A DNA stretch of 64,000 nucleotides from contig NW_023601104.1 in NCBI RefSeq assembly GCF_014898055.3, positions 72,833,106 through 72,897,105 of the forward strand, in the 5' to 3' direction. Position numbers and translations under genes: made by a program. This document shows positions 33,931 through 44,585 of this stretch, piece by piece; within the stretch, counting starts at the first letter, position 1, and the number at the start of each line of letters is the position of its first letter. The notes below the pieces were generated by a model. It did no database searches. It was not told where the DNA came from and was given only the letters and a program-made list of their open reading frames with translations. The DNA comes from Talpa occidentalis (lineage: Eukaryota > Chordata > Mammalia > Eulipotyphla > Talpidae).

Positions 33931-35793
33931 GAGGAGGATGATGATAGCATCCACAGTAATAATCACGGGGCATGTTACAGAGGCATCTCCATTAAAGGGG
34001 GGGTTACCATGTTCCTGGCCCCCACTTAGAGGCAACCCTTGGACCACCTACTGGGAACAGGGGAGGGGCTAAGCACCAGGCAACACTATATAATATGCAA
34101 GGCAGGGGGACTAAAAGGGAGCGCTCTTGCTTCTGAGGTCCAATTTGCACCCAGCTACTCCTGGGAAGGAGACATGAAAAGAGAAACATGAAGAAGAGAC
34201 ATGTAGAGACACTTGGAAGAGACATGTGGAGGCTGACAATGGCAGCTGTTACTTTGATGTGGTATCTCCTTCTGTTCCAGCTTTCTGGCACCTATTTCAG
34301 AGCCTCTTTCCAACATTCCCTGCCAGAAGGTGCCCTAGACTTGGGGCCACTTCTTAGGCCTCAATAGTCTTACTTTGGTCTGACCCATGAGGGGGTGGGT
34401 AATTCTGGGTGTTTTACTGGGAAAATATTAATTGTAAAAATATCCATATCCTCTCCTCTCTGTTCACACCGATTCTATTAAAGTTCTTTCACACTAAGAA
34501 TCTGTTTTGCCTTTGTGCACACGGACGACAGGATCATGTTTTAGAGTGTGTAAGTTTGGGGGGGTCTTGAGTGCCCCTTGGTCTTGTACAAACATGCTTA
34601 TTTGTCCGAGGCTCTGTTCCCAGTGCATCCCATACATTAACCCACTCCTCCTTGCAGTAACCCAATGCTACACCAAACAGGTCAGCCAGGCACAGGCCCC
34701 AGGGGAAGAGCAGATAGCCCGTGAGGCAAGGCCTCTGTTGGGAGAGACACAGTGCATGTCTGGCTTGGGAGGCCAGGGAGGCCTCTGGAAGAAGTGACTG
34801 CTGGACCCATCCATGACTGAGGCAGCAGGAGGATGTGGCCTGGATCTGGGGGGAGCTTGTCTCTTAGTTCAAAGGCAATAGTTCTGCTGCTGGAGTCTGA
34901 GTCTTGGGAAGAGATTTTGCAGGGTAAAGAGAAGGTAGGAAAGATTTCCTAAAGGAAGGGACTAATGATGTTCCCCAGACACCTGAAGGGTGAATGGGGC
35001 CAGCCAGGTGAGGTGGGGGGGGTCGTGGAGAGGAGACCTGCTCCTGGAGAAGAGCCCTCAAGGAAGGGGAGGGGGGAGGGAACTACTGCTCAGGTGCTGA
35101 TGGGGCGGTGGGAAGGAGAAGCGGCTGGAGGGGTGTGGGGGGCCAGGCCACCACAGCTGTAACCAGATAACCACATTCAGGAAGTGGCAGCCTATTCAGG
35201 GGCAAGATCTGGTTTTCCACTGGGGAAGAGCACCTGGCCACAGTGTGAATGTAAGTACCAGAGGGCGCAGGGCAGGCAGGGAGGCTCCGAGGAGCCTGGG
35301 TGAGCGATGCTGGTGAGTGACCAGGGCCTGGGCAGGGCGTAGACACAGGAGGTGGATTTGAGAGGAAGCCAGGCAGATGGGTGGGAGAGAGGACCGGATC
35401 CAGGGTGATTCCTGGGAACCCACACACTGCAGAGGAGCCACAGTGGCAGAGCTGGGGCAGGAGAGCTGCTGTCAATGTTTGGGTTTGCTCTCTCCTCCAT
35501 GTCACCTAAGGGGGTGGGTGCTGCCTCCTGCTCTTCCCTTCCCCTGCTGCCCCTCCTGCCCGTCTGTGCCCCGCCTGCCGCCTTGGTCCGCAGAGTAAGC
35601 ACGCCCTGCTGGTTTCGGCACCCACGTAAGTGTATCCACACTTTTAGATATAAACTGCACATGGTGGAGGCGGGGAAGCTACCCAGAGGGTATCCCCGGG
35701 AACCAGCTGGCCCGGCTCAGCACTTGAGAATGATGTATTTGCTTCTACATCTTTTCTGACATGGAGTTCTGTCCATCTGCAGGCTTTTCTTCT
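33931..35793. other. GC-richer unique stretch
   Basis: GC-rich and often purine-rich on the plus strand, with G-runs near 35013-35022 and 35066-35078. Stop-poor GC-rich sequence explains overlapping minus frames of 140 and 156 codons at 35083-35662. A possible LTR-like segment lies at 34050-34560. CpG is not dense enough by eye to call an island. Confidence 0.35.
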
Positions 35794-35806
35794 CTTAGGG
35801 GAGATT

Positions 35807-36060
35807 TTTTTTTAAAAGATTTATTTATGCATACAAGAACTGGGGTACAGGCCAAAGGTGTGGGAGGTGAGAGGATTCACCGAAGACAGAGTGGGGAGCA
35901 GAACAGATGGATTGACTGCTAAGGGGAGCAGCGGGCAAGTCACGAGAGGTCTGCTGTGCCATGTGGGTCACCTCCCTGGCCAGGGATCGAACTTGGGCTG
36001 CAGTGGCTGTGGATAGCTTCATAGTGCTGAGACTTAACCCCTTGCGCCACCAGGGAGGCC
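35807..36060 (-). repeat. tRNA-derived SINE, subfamily B
   Basis: Minus-strand B copy ('caagaactggggtacaggcc', head complement GCGCCACCAGGGAGGCC). CTTAGGGGAGATT (35794-35806) and CTTAGAAGAGATT (36061-36073) form the target-site duplication with two mismatches. Confidence 0.92.
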
Positions 36061-36064
36061 CTTA

Positions 36065-36300
36065 GAAGAGATTCTTAATCCGGGTCAGAGTCCTTCAGGA
36101 CCCATGGATGGATTTCAAGGGACCCAGGACCCATGGATGGATTTCAAGAGATTTCACAGAATGCTCTGGAATTCTGTGTAGGGTTTTATGTACATATGAA
36201 GTTTTTCTGGGAAGAGCACACATAGCTATGAGCTTATCTGGGGAGTTATGATACCCCAAAGCTTATGACCCATTGGCTTGAGCTTTGATTTCAAGGTTAA
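36065..36300. mobile_element. old DNA-transposon remnant with internal tandem duplication
   Basis: 'cccatggatggatttcaagg' and 'cttatctggggagttatgat' resemble a family reading 'ccgtggatggatttcagggg...'. AGGACCCATGGATGGATTTC occurs at 36097 and again at 36126 (unit 29 bp, two copies). Confidence 0.45.
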
Positions 36301-36544
36301 AATTTTCGTGGCCAATGTTTCCTCTCATTATAACCATCATTTCTCAATGCTACAGCTTTCGGTTAAAGTTCAACTCATTGCCTGTTAAAGCTTATCCCCT
36401 CTTGCCCTAAAAATCTGCTACTGCCCTGTGGTAAATATTTCAAGGTGCTCATTTTGCATATTTGTATTTTATGGAATGAAAGAAGTGTTATGATTTCTGC
36501 AGCCTGTGAGCTTCCTGATTTTCACCCCCAACAAACTCTTATTA

Positions 36545-36755
36545 CTGACAGCAGCTGACATTGGTTGGAAGCTTATTATATGCCAGGCTCTTTGCTTAGT
36601 GCTTTACTAGTATTTTCTCATTTAAAACTCTCAACTGGGCTGTGACATGGCCTCTAGTGTTACCTCAATTTTAAAATGAGGAAACTGAAGCATAGAGAGG
36701 TAAACAGTCAAATGGGAAGTAGCAGACCCAAGAGTCAAATTTAGGCAAAATGCCA
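36545..36755 (-). repeat. MIR SINE, reverse
   Basis: 'cttattatatgccaggctct', 'gctttactagtattttctca', 'aaaatgaggaaactgaagca' and 'agtagcagacccaagagtc' give an almost full inverted MIR. Confidence 0.8.
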
Positions 36756-37681
36756 AAGGTTCTGGGTAAATCTCCCACTAAGTGCTATTTCCCCCTTAAC
36801 TGTTCTCTTGTCCCGTTTAAGGAGTTCCCTACTCTGACTTGCCTTCTCTCTTGGAGTAACTATGTGGGTTCAATGTTATCTAGAGTCTTGCCCCGTCACT
36901 GAAATTCTTTTGGGGACAGTGGACAAGACTGCTCCTTGGAGAAGCAGCAGCTTCTTTCTGATTGAGAGCCAGAATCACTGTCTGTCACCAATGACTTCAA
37001 AGGCCAGGAAAGTTTCTGCCACCTCCCAAATAGTTCCCTAGCCTAGAATTAGCAATGTTCAAAATGTCAACATTAGAGATTCATTCCTTTGCATTGGTTC
37101 TCCACTCCCATTCTATTTGAACCTCTTAAAAAATAGGAATAACGTTGAGGAGATGAATTAGGGAGTCCATGTGCACTGGGGATAGCTCTGAAAGATCTGA
37201 GGGCAGAGGGTACATAAAGGACACACATCTAAAGTGTTGTCAAGGACCCATCCTACATGTGGCCTCATTCTTGCTACCTGTTGAAGGGTTTTATGGTATA
37301 GATTTGTCCCTGCTTTGGTATCTCTAATACCAGATTCTTCAGCCTCCACAGCTGGGAGTGACTGAGGGAAGATAATTAGTACTGTCCAAAGCTTTGTCCT
37401 TGCCTTTCCCCTTTGTGAAGGAGGGGACTTCTGACCTGTCACCTCTGGGAAGTCGGCCTGCAAACTGACCTTACCTGATGGCAAAGAAGCAAACTTGGTT
37501 TCCAGGAAAGGTTGTCCTGTGGTTATCACAGAGGTGACTTTAACACTTTGGGGTGCAGACTACAAGTGGTCAGGTAATGGACTGAGAACAACCCCAAGAT
37601 CCCTCCCCTTGGTCCCAGTGTCAGGCATCAGGCTTTTCTTTTTCCTATGGAGGCAGCTGGACTATTGTCCGAAAAGGACCC
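36756..37681. other. unique stretch
   Basis: A 123-codon minus frame at 37158-37529 has no recognisable features. No named repeat. Confidence 0.4.
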
Positions 37682-38038
37682 TGCTATGGGCTGAATTCAT
37701 GTGTTGAAACCTTAATCCTTAGCATCTCACAATGTGATTATTCAGAGCTGGGTCCTTTAAAGAGGTGATAAATTGAAATGAGGCAGTTGAGATGGGACTA
37801 ATCCAATCTGACTGGTGTCCTTGAGAAAAGAAGAAACTGGACACATTGGTGATCACTGGGAGAGGTAACAAGAGGGCAGCCAACTGCAACTCAAAGGGTG
37901 GGGCCTCAGAAGAAAGCAACCCCGCTGACACCTCGATTTTGGATTTTCAGTCTCCAGAACTATGAGAAAATGAATTTCTTCTCTTTCTTTCAACCAGTCT
38001 GTAGTATCTTGGTATGGCAGTCCTAACAAACTAACACA
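37682..38038 (+). mobile_element. MLT1/MSTD-like ERVL-MaLR solo LTR
   Basis: Nearly complete, from TGCTATGGGCTGAATTCATG to CCTAACAAACTAACACA. Landmarks are 'gttgaaaccttaatccttag', 'ggtcctttaaagaggtgata', 'ctgactggtgtccttgagaa', 'ttttcagtctccagaactat' and 'agtatcttggtatggcagtc'. About 357 bp, near the family's usual size. No internal retroviral sequence adjoins it. Confidence 0.85.
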
Positions 38039-38660
38039 GGCTCCTTGTGATTTGGAGCAGAAATCTCCAAAATGATATGTTTCTAGATGATCCTTTGAGG
38101 TAAAGGGAGAAAATAATATAACATCTACATCTATTAAATTTCATCTGATTCTATGTTAATTTCAATTTCTTATGTATGTTTTAAAATGTGCATAATAGAT
38201 GATTATGGTATAACATGCATATAACATATAACATGTCAGGGATATATGCCTAAAAAATTTTAGATATAATTTGGTATAAATAATCAGAATGTTTGGAGAT
38301 GACTGAGCCAAATAAATGTTGGCTATCTGCGTCTCTCTAAATCTTAAAGACAAATAAGAATAATTTCTCTTCTCATAATTATAAGCATCCTAAGGAGTTC
38401 ATCATTTGTTCCCTATCCTTATCCCAGCTTACTAATAATGTCTGGGGAGCTACTCCTTGCCTATATCAGGGAGATTTATGTTGTCATTACTATAATTGTT
38501 ATCTATGCATGCTTGTGAGTAATGACTCATAGAAATGTATTCTATTGAATGGACTACAGGCAACAGAAAAATCAATCTATTAAAAACCAACTTTTCTTAA
38601 ACTTCTTAATTTAGCCCCTTCTGTCCCCCACCCCCCAACACAAACACACTTACCCTTTCT
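38039..38660. other. AT-rich unique stretch
   Basis: Nothing recognised. A 'cataacatgcatataacatataacatg' type local repetition lies near 38210-38237. Confidence 0.35.
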
Positions 38661-38992
38661 GCTCTTTAGGAAGAGACCCAGAGGGTACTCCTTGGGGGAA
38701 GGAGAAAGCGGGGTTGGGGGGGCACCCAGCATTTTAGGATCCTGATGTTGCCAAAATTACTAAGCACTAATAATATTAGCGAAGAGAGCTTGGCAAATCC
38801 CTGTAGCTCTGGCACCCAGTTGCATTCAGCTCCAATTCTGGCTTCAGATAAGGCTTTGAAGATTCTGACCAGAATGAGGAGGGTGACTCTCATCAATCTC
38901 CATCTCCAACCCCAGTGGCTCTGCTCAGGACCCCTTAAGGACCTATCAATAAAGTAGTTTTGTGTGAACACCCCAAAATTAAAAAAAAAAAA
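38661..38992 (+). pseudogene. possible 3' end of a retrocopy of unknown gene
   Basis: Sequence ends ATCAATAAAGTAGTTTTGTG then a short stretch and an A12 run at 38981-38992, about 30 bases after the AATAAA (38948). That is the 3' structure of a retrocopied mRNA. The source cannot be named. A 70-codon open frame (38745-38957) runs to just before the signal. The adjoining LTR obscures the right flank, and I found no target-site duplication. Confidence 0.3.
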
Positions 38993-38997
38993 GTATT

Positions 38998-39500
38998 TGT
39001 GGATCTGAGATCTTAGAACTCAAAGAGACAGCGAGCCAGACCCCATAACCCTTTTGGGGATGGCATGGTGTAGGGGCAGGATAGCCACAGAGCAGGTTTT
39101 CTATGATTCGAGCAGACCAGACAGATAAAGGAGGATCCTGGAGCCCTCGGTGGCTTTCTCAGGCTTTTATTGAGCTTTTACATGTAGTGCAGCAACCAGG
39201 TATATGGCAGGTAGGGGTGCTGGTGGGCCAAGATGTCCGCAGGCCTCCCAGCCCCTGGCAAGTCTTCACTCTGGACTTCTCTGGCCTTCTTTCTCTCCTC
39301 CTCTCTCCTGCCTCTTCTGCTTCTGCTTCTCTTGGTGACTATCTCCATACTGAGCCATGGCCCACAGAAGTAAACAACACAACTTATAACAATGTAACAA
39401 CAAGCAGGTGCCCCTTCAGGCAGGGCAATCCTAATGGCAGAGGGCAGAAAAACCTGAAAATCACTTACCCTACAAATGGGAATGGCCCATGTTGGGCCTG
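38998..39500 (-). mobile_element. Solo LTR related to the 5.2-kb LTR
   Basis: Reverse complement shows the same order as 5223-5697: a U3 purine run, 'ggggctgggaggcctgc', a polyadenylation signal (plus-strand complement CTTTTATTGAGCTTTT near 39163), then 'catagaaaacctgctctgtg'. Downstream of that it continues with 'ggggtctggctcgctgtctc'. Boundaries are approximate. No coding retroviral sequence adjoins. The 145- and 127-codon frames here are LTR shadows. Confidence 0.75.
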
Positions 39501-40351
39501 TCTGCGCCTTGGCCAAATTCACTCTTTGCTCTGCAGTTAGACAGGAGTGATTTATCTCCATTTAAAGAGAAAAGATGCCCTACTCTACAGGGATTCCAAA
39601 GTGGCCCAATTTGGCCTGAATCTGCTAAGGCTCAGACACACTCAATGGTCTTGCAATTAAACAGGACCTGGAAAGCTCTTGGAGGTGACTCCCCCTGGCA
39701 GACACTGCTGAAGTGTGAGAAAGAAAGTTTCTGGTGTAGGAGGAAGCCCAGCATTAAACTATGCCAGCAGATTGTTTAAAGTGGAAACTCAATGCTCTGG
39801 TGGTGACATTAAAAATGTCTCTTTGGCTGAGCGGTTAATCTCCTTTCATTGTTTAAATGTGCCTACAGGGCCCAGGAGAGTCACAAATCTACATGAAGGG
39901 AAACTTGCTCTCAGAATCAACTGGCAGATATATTGCTTTCCTGACTGCTGGTGAGGAGGCCCTACAGCCTATGCATTCCTTATGCCATCAGCACTTGGGA
40001 CACACCATGACCCTTGTCCTAAATAAGTATCCCTCTGACAGGAACATAAGCAGAACTGGCCTCCAAGGGCAAGGCCACTGGAGACCCATCAGGCCATCTC
40101 CAGCTGGGCGTCTCCACATGATACATGAGACATAATGTTATTTCAGGACAATGTTGGTCATATTCAGAGTCAAGTAACAGGTCTTATAGCCTTGCTCAGA
40201 GCACACATGGTTTTATTTGGTTCTTACTTTTCTGGATATACAAAATGTGATGGCCTAATGAAAAAAGGCAGTGCTCTGCAGGGAGACTGGTCTGGTGTGA
40301 GCTACCCATTCTTAGAAGTGTGAGATCTTCAGGGAGGAATAATATTTCATA
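39501..40351. other. unique stretch, may include more of the LTR
   Basis: 'cattcaaagag...' type sequence continues without recognised features. The LTR's U3 start may lie up to about 39560. Frames of 62 to 96 codons have no domains. Confidence 0.35.
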
Positions 40352-40366
40352 GGTTCTTAGTATTTT

Positions 40367-40388
40367 TTTTTAAAGATTCATTTATGCA
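40367..40388 (-). repeat. outer SINE (subfamily B), tail end
   Basis: TTTTTAAAGATTCATTTATGCA is the plus-strand complement of the tail of a subfamily B SINE. It is split from its body (40659-40918) by a second SINE. The outer target-site duplication is GGTTCTTAGTATTTT at 40352-40366 and 40919-40933, 15 of 15 bases identical. Confidence 0.9.
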
Positions 40389-40658
40389 GGGCCTCCTCTG
40401 GTGGCACAGGCGGTTGAGCGCAGCGCTGTGAAGCTGTCCACAGCCTCTGCAACGCCAGTTCGATCCCGGCCGGCCGGCGAGGGTCCCACATGGCGCAGCA
40501 GACCTCTCCTATCACGCCCGCTGCTCCCCTCAGCAGTGGATTTTGTCAGTCTGTCTATTCTGTTCCCCACTCTGTCTCTGGTGAATCCTCTCACCCTCCT
40601 GTACATCTGGCCTGTACCCCAGTTCTTGTATAAATAAATAAATAAATCTTAAAAAAAA
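40389..40658 (+). repeat. inner SINE, intermediate subfamily
   Basis: Forward copy from GGGCCTCCTCTGGTGGCACA, box B CCAGTTCGATCCCGG, to AAATAAATAAATCTT plus A-run. It entered the tail of the outer SINE. ATTCATTTATGCA before it and ATTTATTTATGCA after it form the target-site duplication (one mismatch). Confidence 0.92.
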
Positions 40659-40918
40659 AAATTTATTTATGCATGCAAGAACTAGGGTGTAAGCCAGAGG
40701 TGCGGGGAGGGGGGCAGTAAGAGGATTCACAAGAGAGAGTGAAGAGCAGAACAGGAGGATCCACAGAAATATACTGCTGAGGGGAGCAGCAGGTGAGGCA
40801 GGAGAGGTCTGCTGCACCATGTGGGTTGCTCCCTGGCTGGCCAGGGATCGCACTCGTGCTACAGTGGCTGGTGATAGCTTGATAGTGCTATCTTTAACCC
40901 CCACCATCAGAGAGGCCC
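40659..40918 (-). repeat. outer SINE (subfamily B), body
   Basis: Continues with 'caagaactagggtgtaagcc', GTGGGTTGCTCCCTGGCTGG and a head complement ending ATCAGAGAGGCCC. Slightly more diverged than the inner SINE, consistent with greater age. Confidence 0.9.
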
Positions 40919-40933
40919 GGTTCTTAGTATTTT

Positions 40934-41035
40934 CATCTCTAAAGTGGGATAATAAGACCTATTCTTTAGGTATTATTGTGGGGAGAGCTAAATGAAATAA
41001 TGTGTGGAAAGTTCTTGGTGCACAACCAACTGTGT
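40934..41035 (+). repeat. MIR relic
   Basis: 'tctctaaagtgggataataa', 'gagctaaatgaaataatgtg' and 'gaaagttcttggtgcacaac' match the MIR 3' half. Confidence 0.6.
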
Positions 41036-41639
41036 TCATGCCCCCCCCCCCACTTTCCTTCTCGTAGGCGGAGGGCTGACACACCTGGCATGATGTTGTC
41101 ATTATTGAAGTCATCAGTAATGGCTGCACCTTCCTGCATGTACAACCTAACATTGCTAAGGTTTTGGCTTTTTCCCTCAACAGTGTTAATAATTCATTCT
41201 TTTATTGAGTCATTCGGCATACATGAAATTTTCTGGTGTTAGGAACCCAAGCTTGAGCAAGTTAAACATGATACCTGACTTTGTAGAGATTTTGGATCAT
41301 GGTTAAGATAGACAAAGACCCACTGGCCTGTCTTAGCAGGTGGTCAACAGAGACCTCCCCTGGGAAGTCATCACTTCTTATTTAATTGAGACCAAAGGAA
41401 ATTTGCCAAACGGTCACATCATCTCCTTCTATAGGCTCATGATCAATGTAAATTGGCTAGAAAGGAGTACTCAAGGCTTATTAGGCAGACAGCAAACCCA
41501 CAGCCCTGGCTTTGTTATTTTGTTCTCTCAGGAATTGAGCTAGCCAACAATCTTAAGTTTAAAGTAGAATTAGAAAGTAGCACTTACCAAAGCATAGAGA
41601 TTGACTACTGGTGATTCACAAAATTAACACTGGTGATTT
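41036..41639. other. unique stretch with a C-run
   Basis: C-run of 11 at 41041-41051. A 73-codon minus frame and an 88-codon plus frame overlap here without features. Possible L2 relic near 41190-41260. Confidence 0.4.
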
Positions 41640-42085
41640 TGCCCACATCAAAACCTGAAAAGTTTGCATACTAGTTAACTCAGAAGTTCTAATTCTAGAA
41701 ATTTTTACTAAGGAAGCAATAACTTATTTATGTAAAGATTGACCATGAAGATGTTGTTTTCCAAATTAGTGTAGCATTTGTTTTTGAAATTAGACGCTAG
41801 TGGATGTGGTTAATAAATCCTGTTAAATATATTCAGAGGAATAATACACAGACATTGAAAATGATGTTGTAGAAAATAGGTACTAGCTTGGAAAAATGTT
41901 CAAATATATGTTAAGTTAGAAGGGAAAGTTGGAAAATGGTTAAATGTAGCATGACTTTTATATTATTTCGTAGAAGAAAAAAATCAGAAAAAAATCAAAA
42001 GGATGATTTTTATTGTCTTTTTGTTAATTTTTAAGTTTTTCCCTCAGTGTATATTCTTTGTCTATAAAATAAAAAGTTAACATAA
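41640..42085 (+). repeat. old L1M 3'-region fragment
   Basis: 'ggaataatacacagacattg', 'ttggaaaaatgttcaaatat' and 'atgttaagttagaagggaaa' follow the order of an old L1M 3' end similar to that at 6770. Confidence 0.5.
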
Positions 42086-42099
42086 TAGAGCAAAGCTTT

Positions 42100-42845
42100 C
42101 ACATGAAAAGATGGTCAACATCATTAGTCATTAGGAAAATGCAAATGGAAACCACAGTGAACTACCACTTCATACTTACAAGGATGGCTTTTATCAAAAA
42201 GATGGATGATAGCAAATGCCTATGAGGATGTGAAAAAATTGGAAGCCTTATACATTGCTGGTGCAGTCACTTTAGAATATAGTTTGACAGTACCTCAAAG
42301 AGTTGATAATGTACTGAAAATTCTTCTCCTAGGTATATAGCCAACAGAAATGAAAATATAGATTTTTATAAAAACGTGTACATAAGTTTTTATAGCAACA
42401 TTATTCACAAAAGCCCAAAAGTAGAAACAACCCAATATCCACCAACTGATGAATGGATAAAACATAGTAAATGTACAATCGGATATTATTAGTCCATAAA
42501 AGGGAATGAAAGTAATGAAGCCTTGAAAACATTATATTAAGTGAAAGAAACCAATACAAGAGGCAATATATTATATGGTCCCATTTACATAAAATCTCCA
42601 AAATAGATAAATCCATACAGACAGATAGCAGATAGTGGTTGCCAGGGGTTGAGGGCAGTGAAACGGGAAGTAAGACCTAAAGAAATTGAGACCTAAGGAA
42701 ATTCTCAAAAGGGGATGAGCACAGATTTTCTTTTTTGGGGTGATGAAAATATTCCTGGATTAATGATGGTAGTTACACAATTTGTGAATATACTAAAATT
42801 ATGGAATAGGACATTCCAAAAATAAATAAATAAAACAAAAAAAGC
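42100..42845 (+). repeat. L1 ORF2 end and 3' UTR
   Basis: 'atgaaaagatggtcaacatc', 'attggaagccttatacattg', 'caactgatgaatggataaaa', 'cattatattaagtgaaagaa' and 'gatagtggttgccaggggtt' run in L1 order to an A-rich end. Frames broken, 5' truncated. Confidence 0.85.
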
Positions 42846-42899
42846 AGTGTTTACCCCTCACCATTAACTTTTCACACTGTCAAGAGTCATGGTCAAGGT

Positions 42900-43470
42900 C
42901 CCCCCAACATACCTGAACCCAACAGCCCCATAGCTCTTCCCCTGTCTATTGGGTCAGCAGGAAGTACAACTTTGGTGTGCTTGTGTTAACCATGTTTTTT
43001 TTTATTTTTTGTGTTTTGACACTTTGATGTTTTGTTGACCCAGGAAGGATGGTCCCTTCCTGGACTAGAGAATTCCTAGAGATAAACATGTTGCCTGTGA
43101 GCACGACTTTCATATGCAAACTAAACAATCCCCTGAACTACATTGTTATAGGCTCTCATGCCCTAATCACCCCGAGAATGGGTACCAACCAAGGAGGGAC
43201 GCTCTTACACCTCAGAGTCTGGTGAAACTAGACATTCAAACTAAACAACATTCAAACTAAACAACATGGGGCCTGCTAACTCTGCTTTGTCCATTCCAGA
43301 GGAAACCCAGACACTTTTACTCCTAACCCCTCTGGTGCTTCCCCATGTGCCCCTTGTATAGGTGCCATGCCTCCTGTTTCTAGGGACCTTTGTTACCCAA
43401 AGATATTCTCTTGGCAGTCATTTCCATGTCTGTTTGAGTCCATGTCATATCTGATTAAAACAAATCCCAC
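42900..43470 (+). mobile_element. probable ERV1-type solo LTR
   Basis: 'gttgacccaggaaggatggt', 'agagaattcctagagataaa', 'cctgtgagcacgactttcat', 'atgcaaactaaacaatcccc' and 'tctcatgccctaatcacccc' match, from memory, the order of an old MER-class LTR. ACATTCAAACTAAACA occurs twice in tandem at 43231-43264, a 17-bp local duplication. Exact family unknown. Confidence 0.45.
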
Positions 43471-44454
43471 GTACACTTAAAACACTAGACATTTGGAAGA
43501 CTGTCAACCCAACACATTGCCAGAAGATGAAAGGCAATCAAAGAAGCCAGAGCTTTTATGAGATAACTAGCACAAGAGGCAATCAGTGATATTGTCTGAA
43601 TCTCTTCCCAGGACTCCTGGATCCTACAGTTATGAACTGGTTTTTGAGAACAATTTGCCCACACGTAGCTACCATCCCATTTTAAGTTACAGATAAGACA
43701 CCCAGGCCTTAATGTTCCCAGTGTATCATCTGCCATATAAATACACACACACATTTTTATGTGTGTATTGCATTTTTGGTTCATCAGTCACAGAGGTCTC
43801 AGGTAGTAGGAGCTGGGTGTTTGGGTCTGTTCTGCATAAATATCCAAGATGACCAAAGTTAAGGCAATTCATCTTTTGTCCTCTTCTTTTTTCTATATGG
43901 ACTGGTCACCTCAGACATGAAACTGGATCAATCCTCAAAGGGTTAGAGAGAATCCCATCACATAAATGATAGTTACCACAAACATGCAGCACACAGCCAC
44001 ACAGAACTCATTTTCCATTCCCTTAGACAACATGCAAATTTTCATTTTTATCCAACACTGTTATATAGATAAAAATCAAAAACTAAGTTTGTTGGACATA
44101 ACAGTTGAGCCCATGACCTTGAATAAATAAATGCATGATTGTATACCCTTAGGAGAGAGGAAAGAGGAGAATAACAGAGAAGGCAAAGCCAAGCTGAGAC
44201 CACAGAAGGCCATTTCAGGCTGTGTTTGTTGTCTGACTTCAGCCAATAACAGCTGAGTAGTTGTGTATCCATTGTCCTTGGAGAATCAGCCTGACATGAC
44301 CAGATCCACCAAATAAGAGACCCACCCAACCAAAGGCAACACCAAAGCTGGATAAGAACTGTCCTTGATGGAGATCTTTCTTCTCTTTCTTCAGATATAC
44401 CATTGATTCAGAGTTGATGAAAACAGAACCAATAACCAAATGTCTGATAGCATA
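43471..44454. other. unique stretch
   Basis: A short (AC)n/(GT)n inverted pair sits at 43743-43771 (ACACACACAC...TGTGTGT). Minus frames of 66 to 99 codons have no supported identity. Confidence 0.4.
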
Positions 44455-44585
44455 CTTGCCTCTAGGTCAGTGTCTACCTTTGATTTGAATGAAATTGCTT
44501 ATCTACAAACAGGGGCAATTATAAGAACTATTTCATGGAAATATGAATATTAACAAGATAACACCTATAAAAATTTGATATGTAG
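44455..44585 (+). repeat. MIR relic
   Basis: 'gcttatctacaaacaggggc' and 'aaaaatttgatatgtagtga' fit the MIR 3' half weakly. Confidence 0.4.

Noticed and set aside
35083..35662. Overlapping minus-strand frames of 140 and 156 codons
   Set aside because: GC-rich, stop-poor sequence that also stays open on the other strand. No domains and proline/serine-rich composition without structure.
44239..44439. Minus-strand frame with a hydrophobic glycine-rich stretch
   Set aside because: By eye it faintly recalls a channel-type membrane segment, but there is no convincing motif and it stops soon after. A translated search would be needed.
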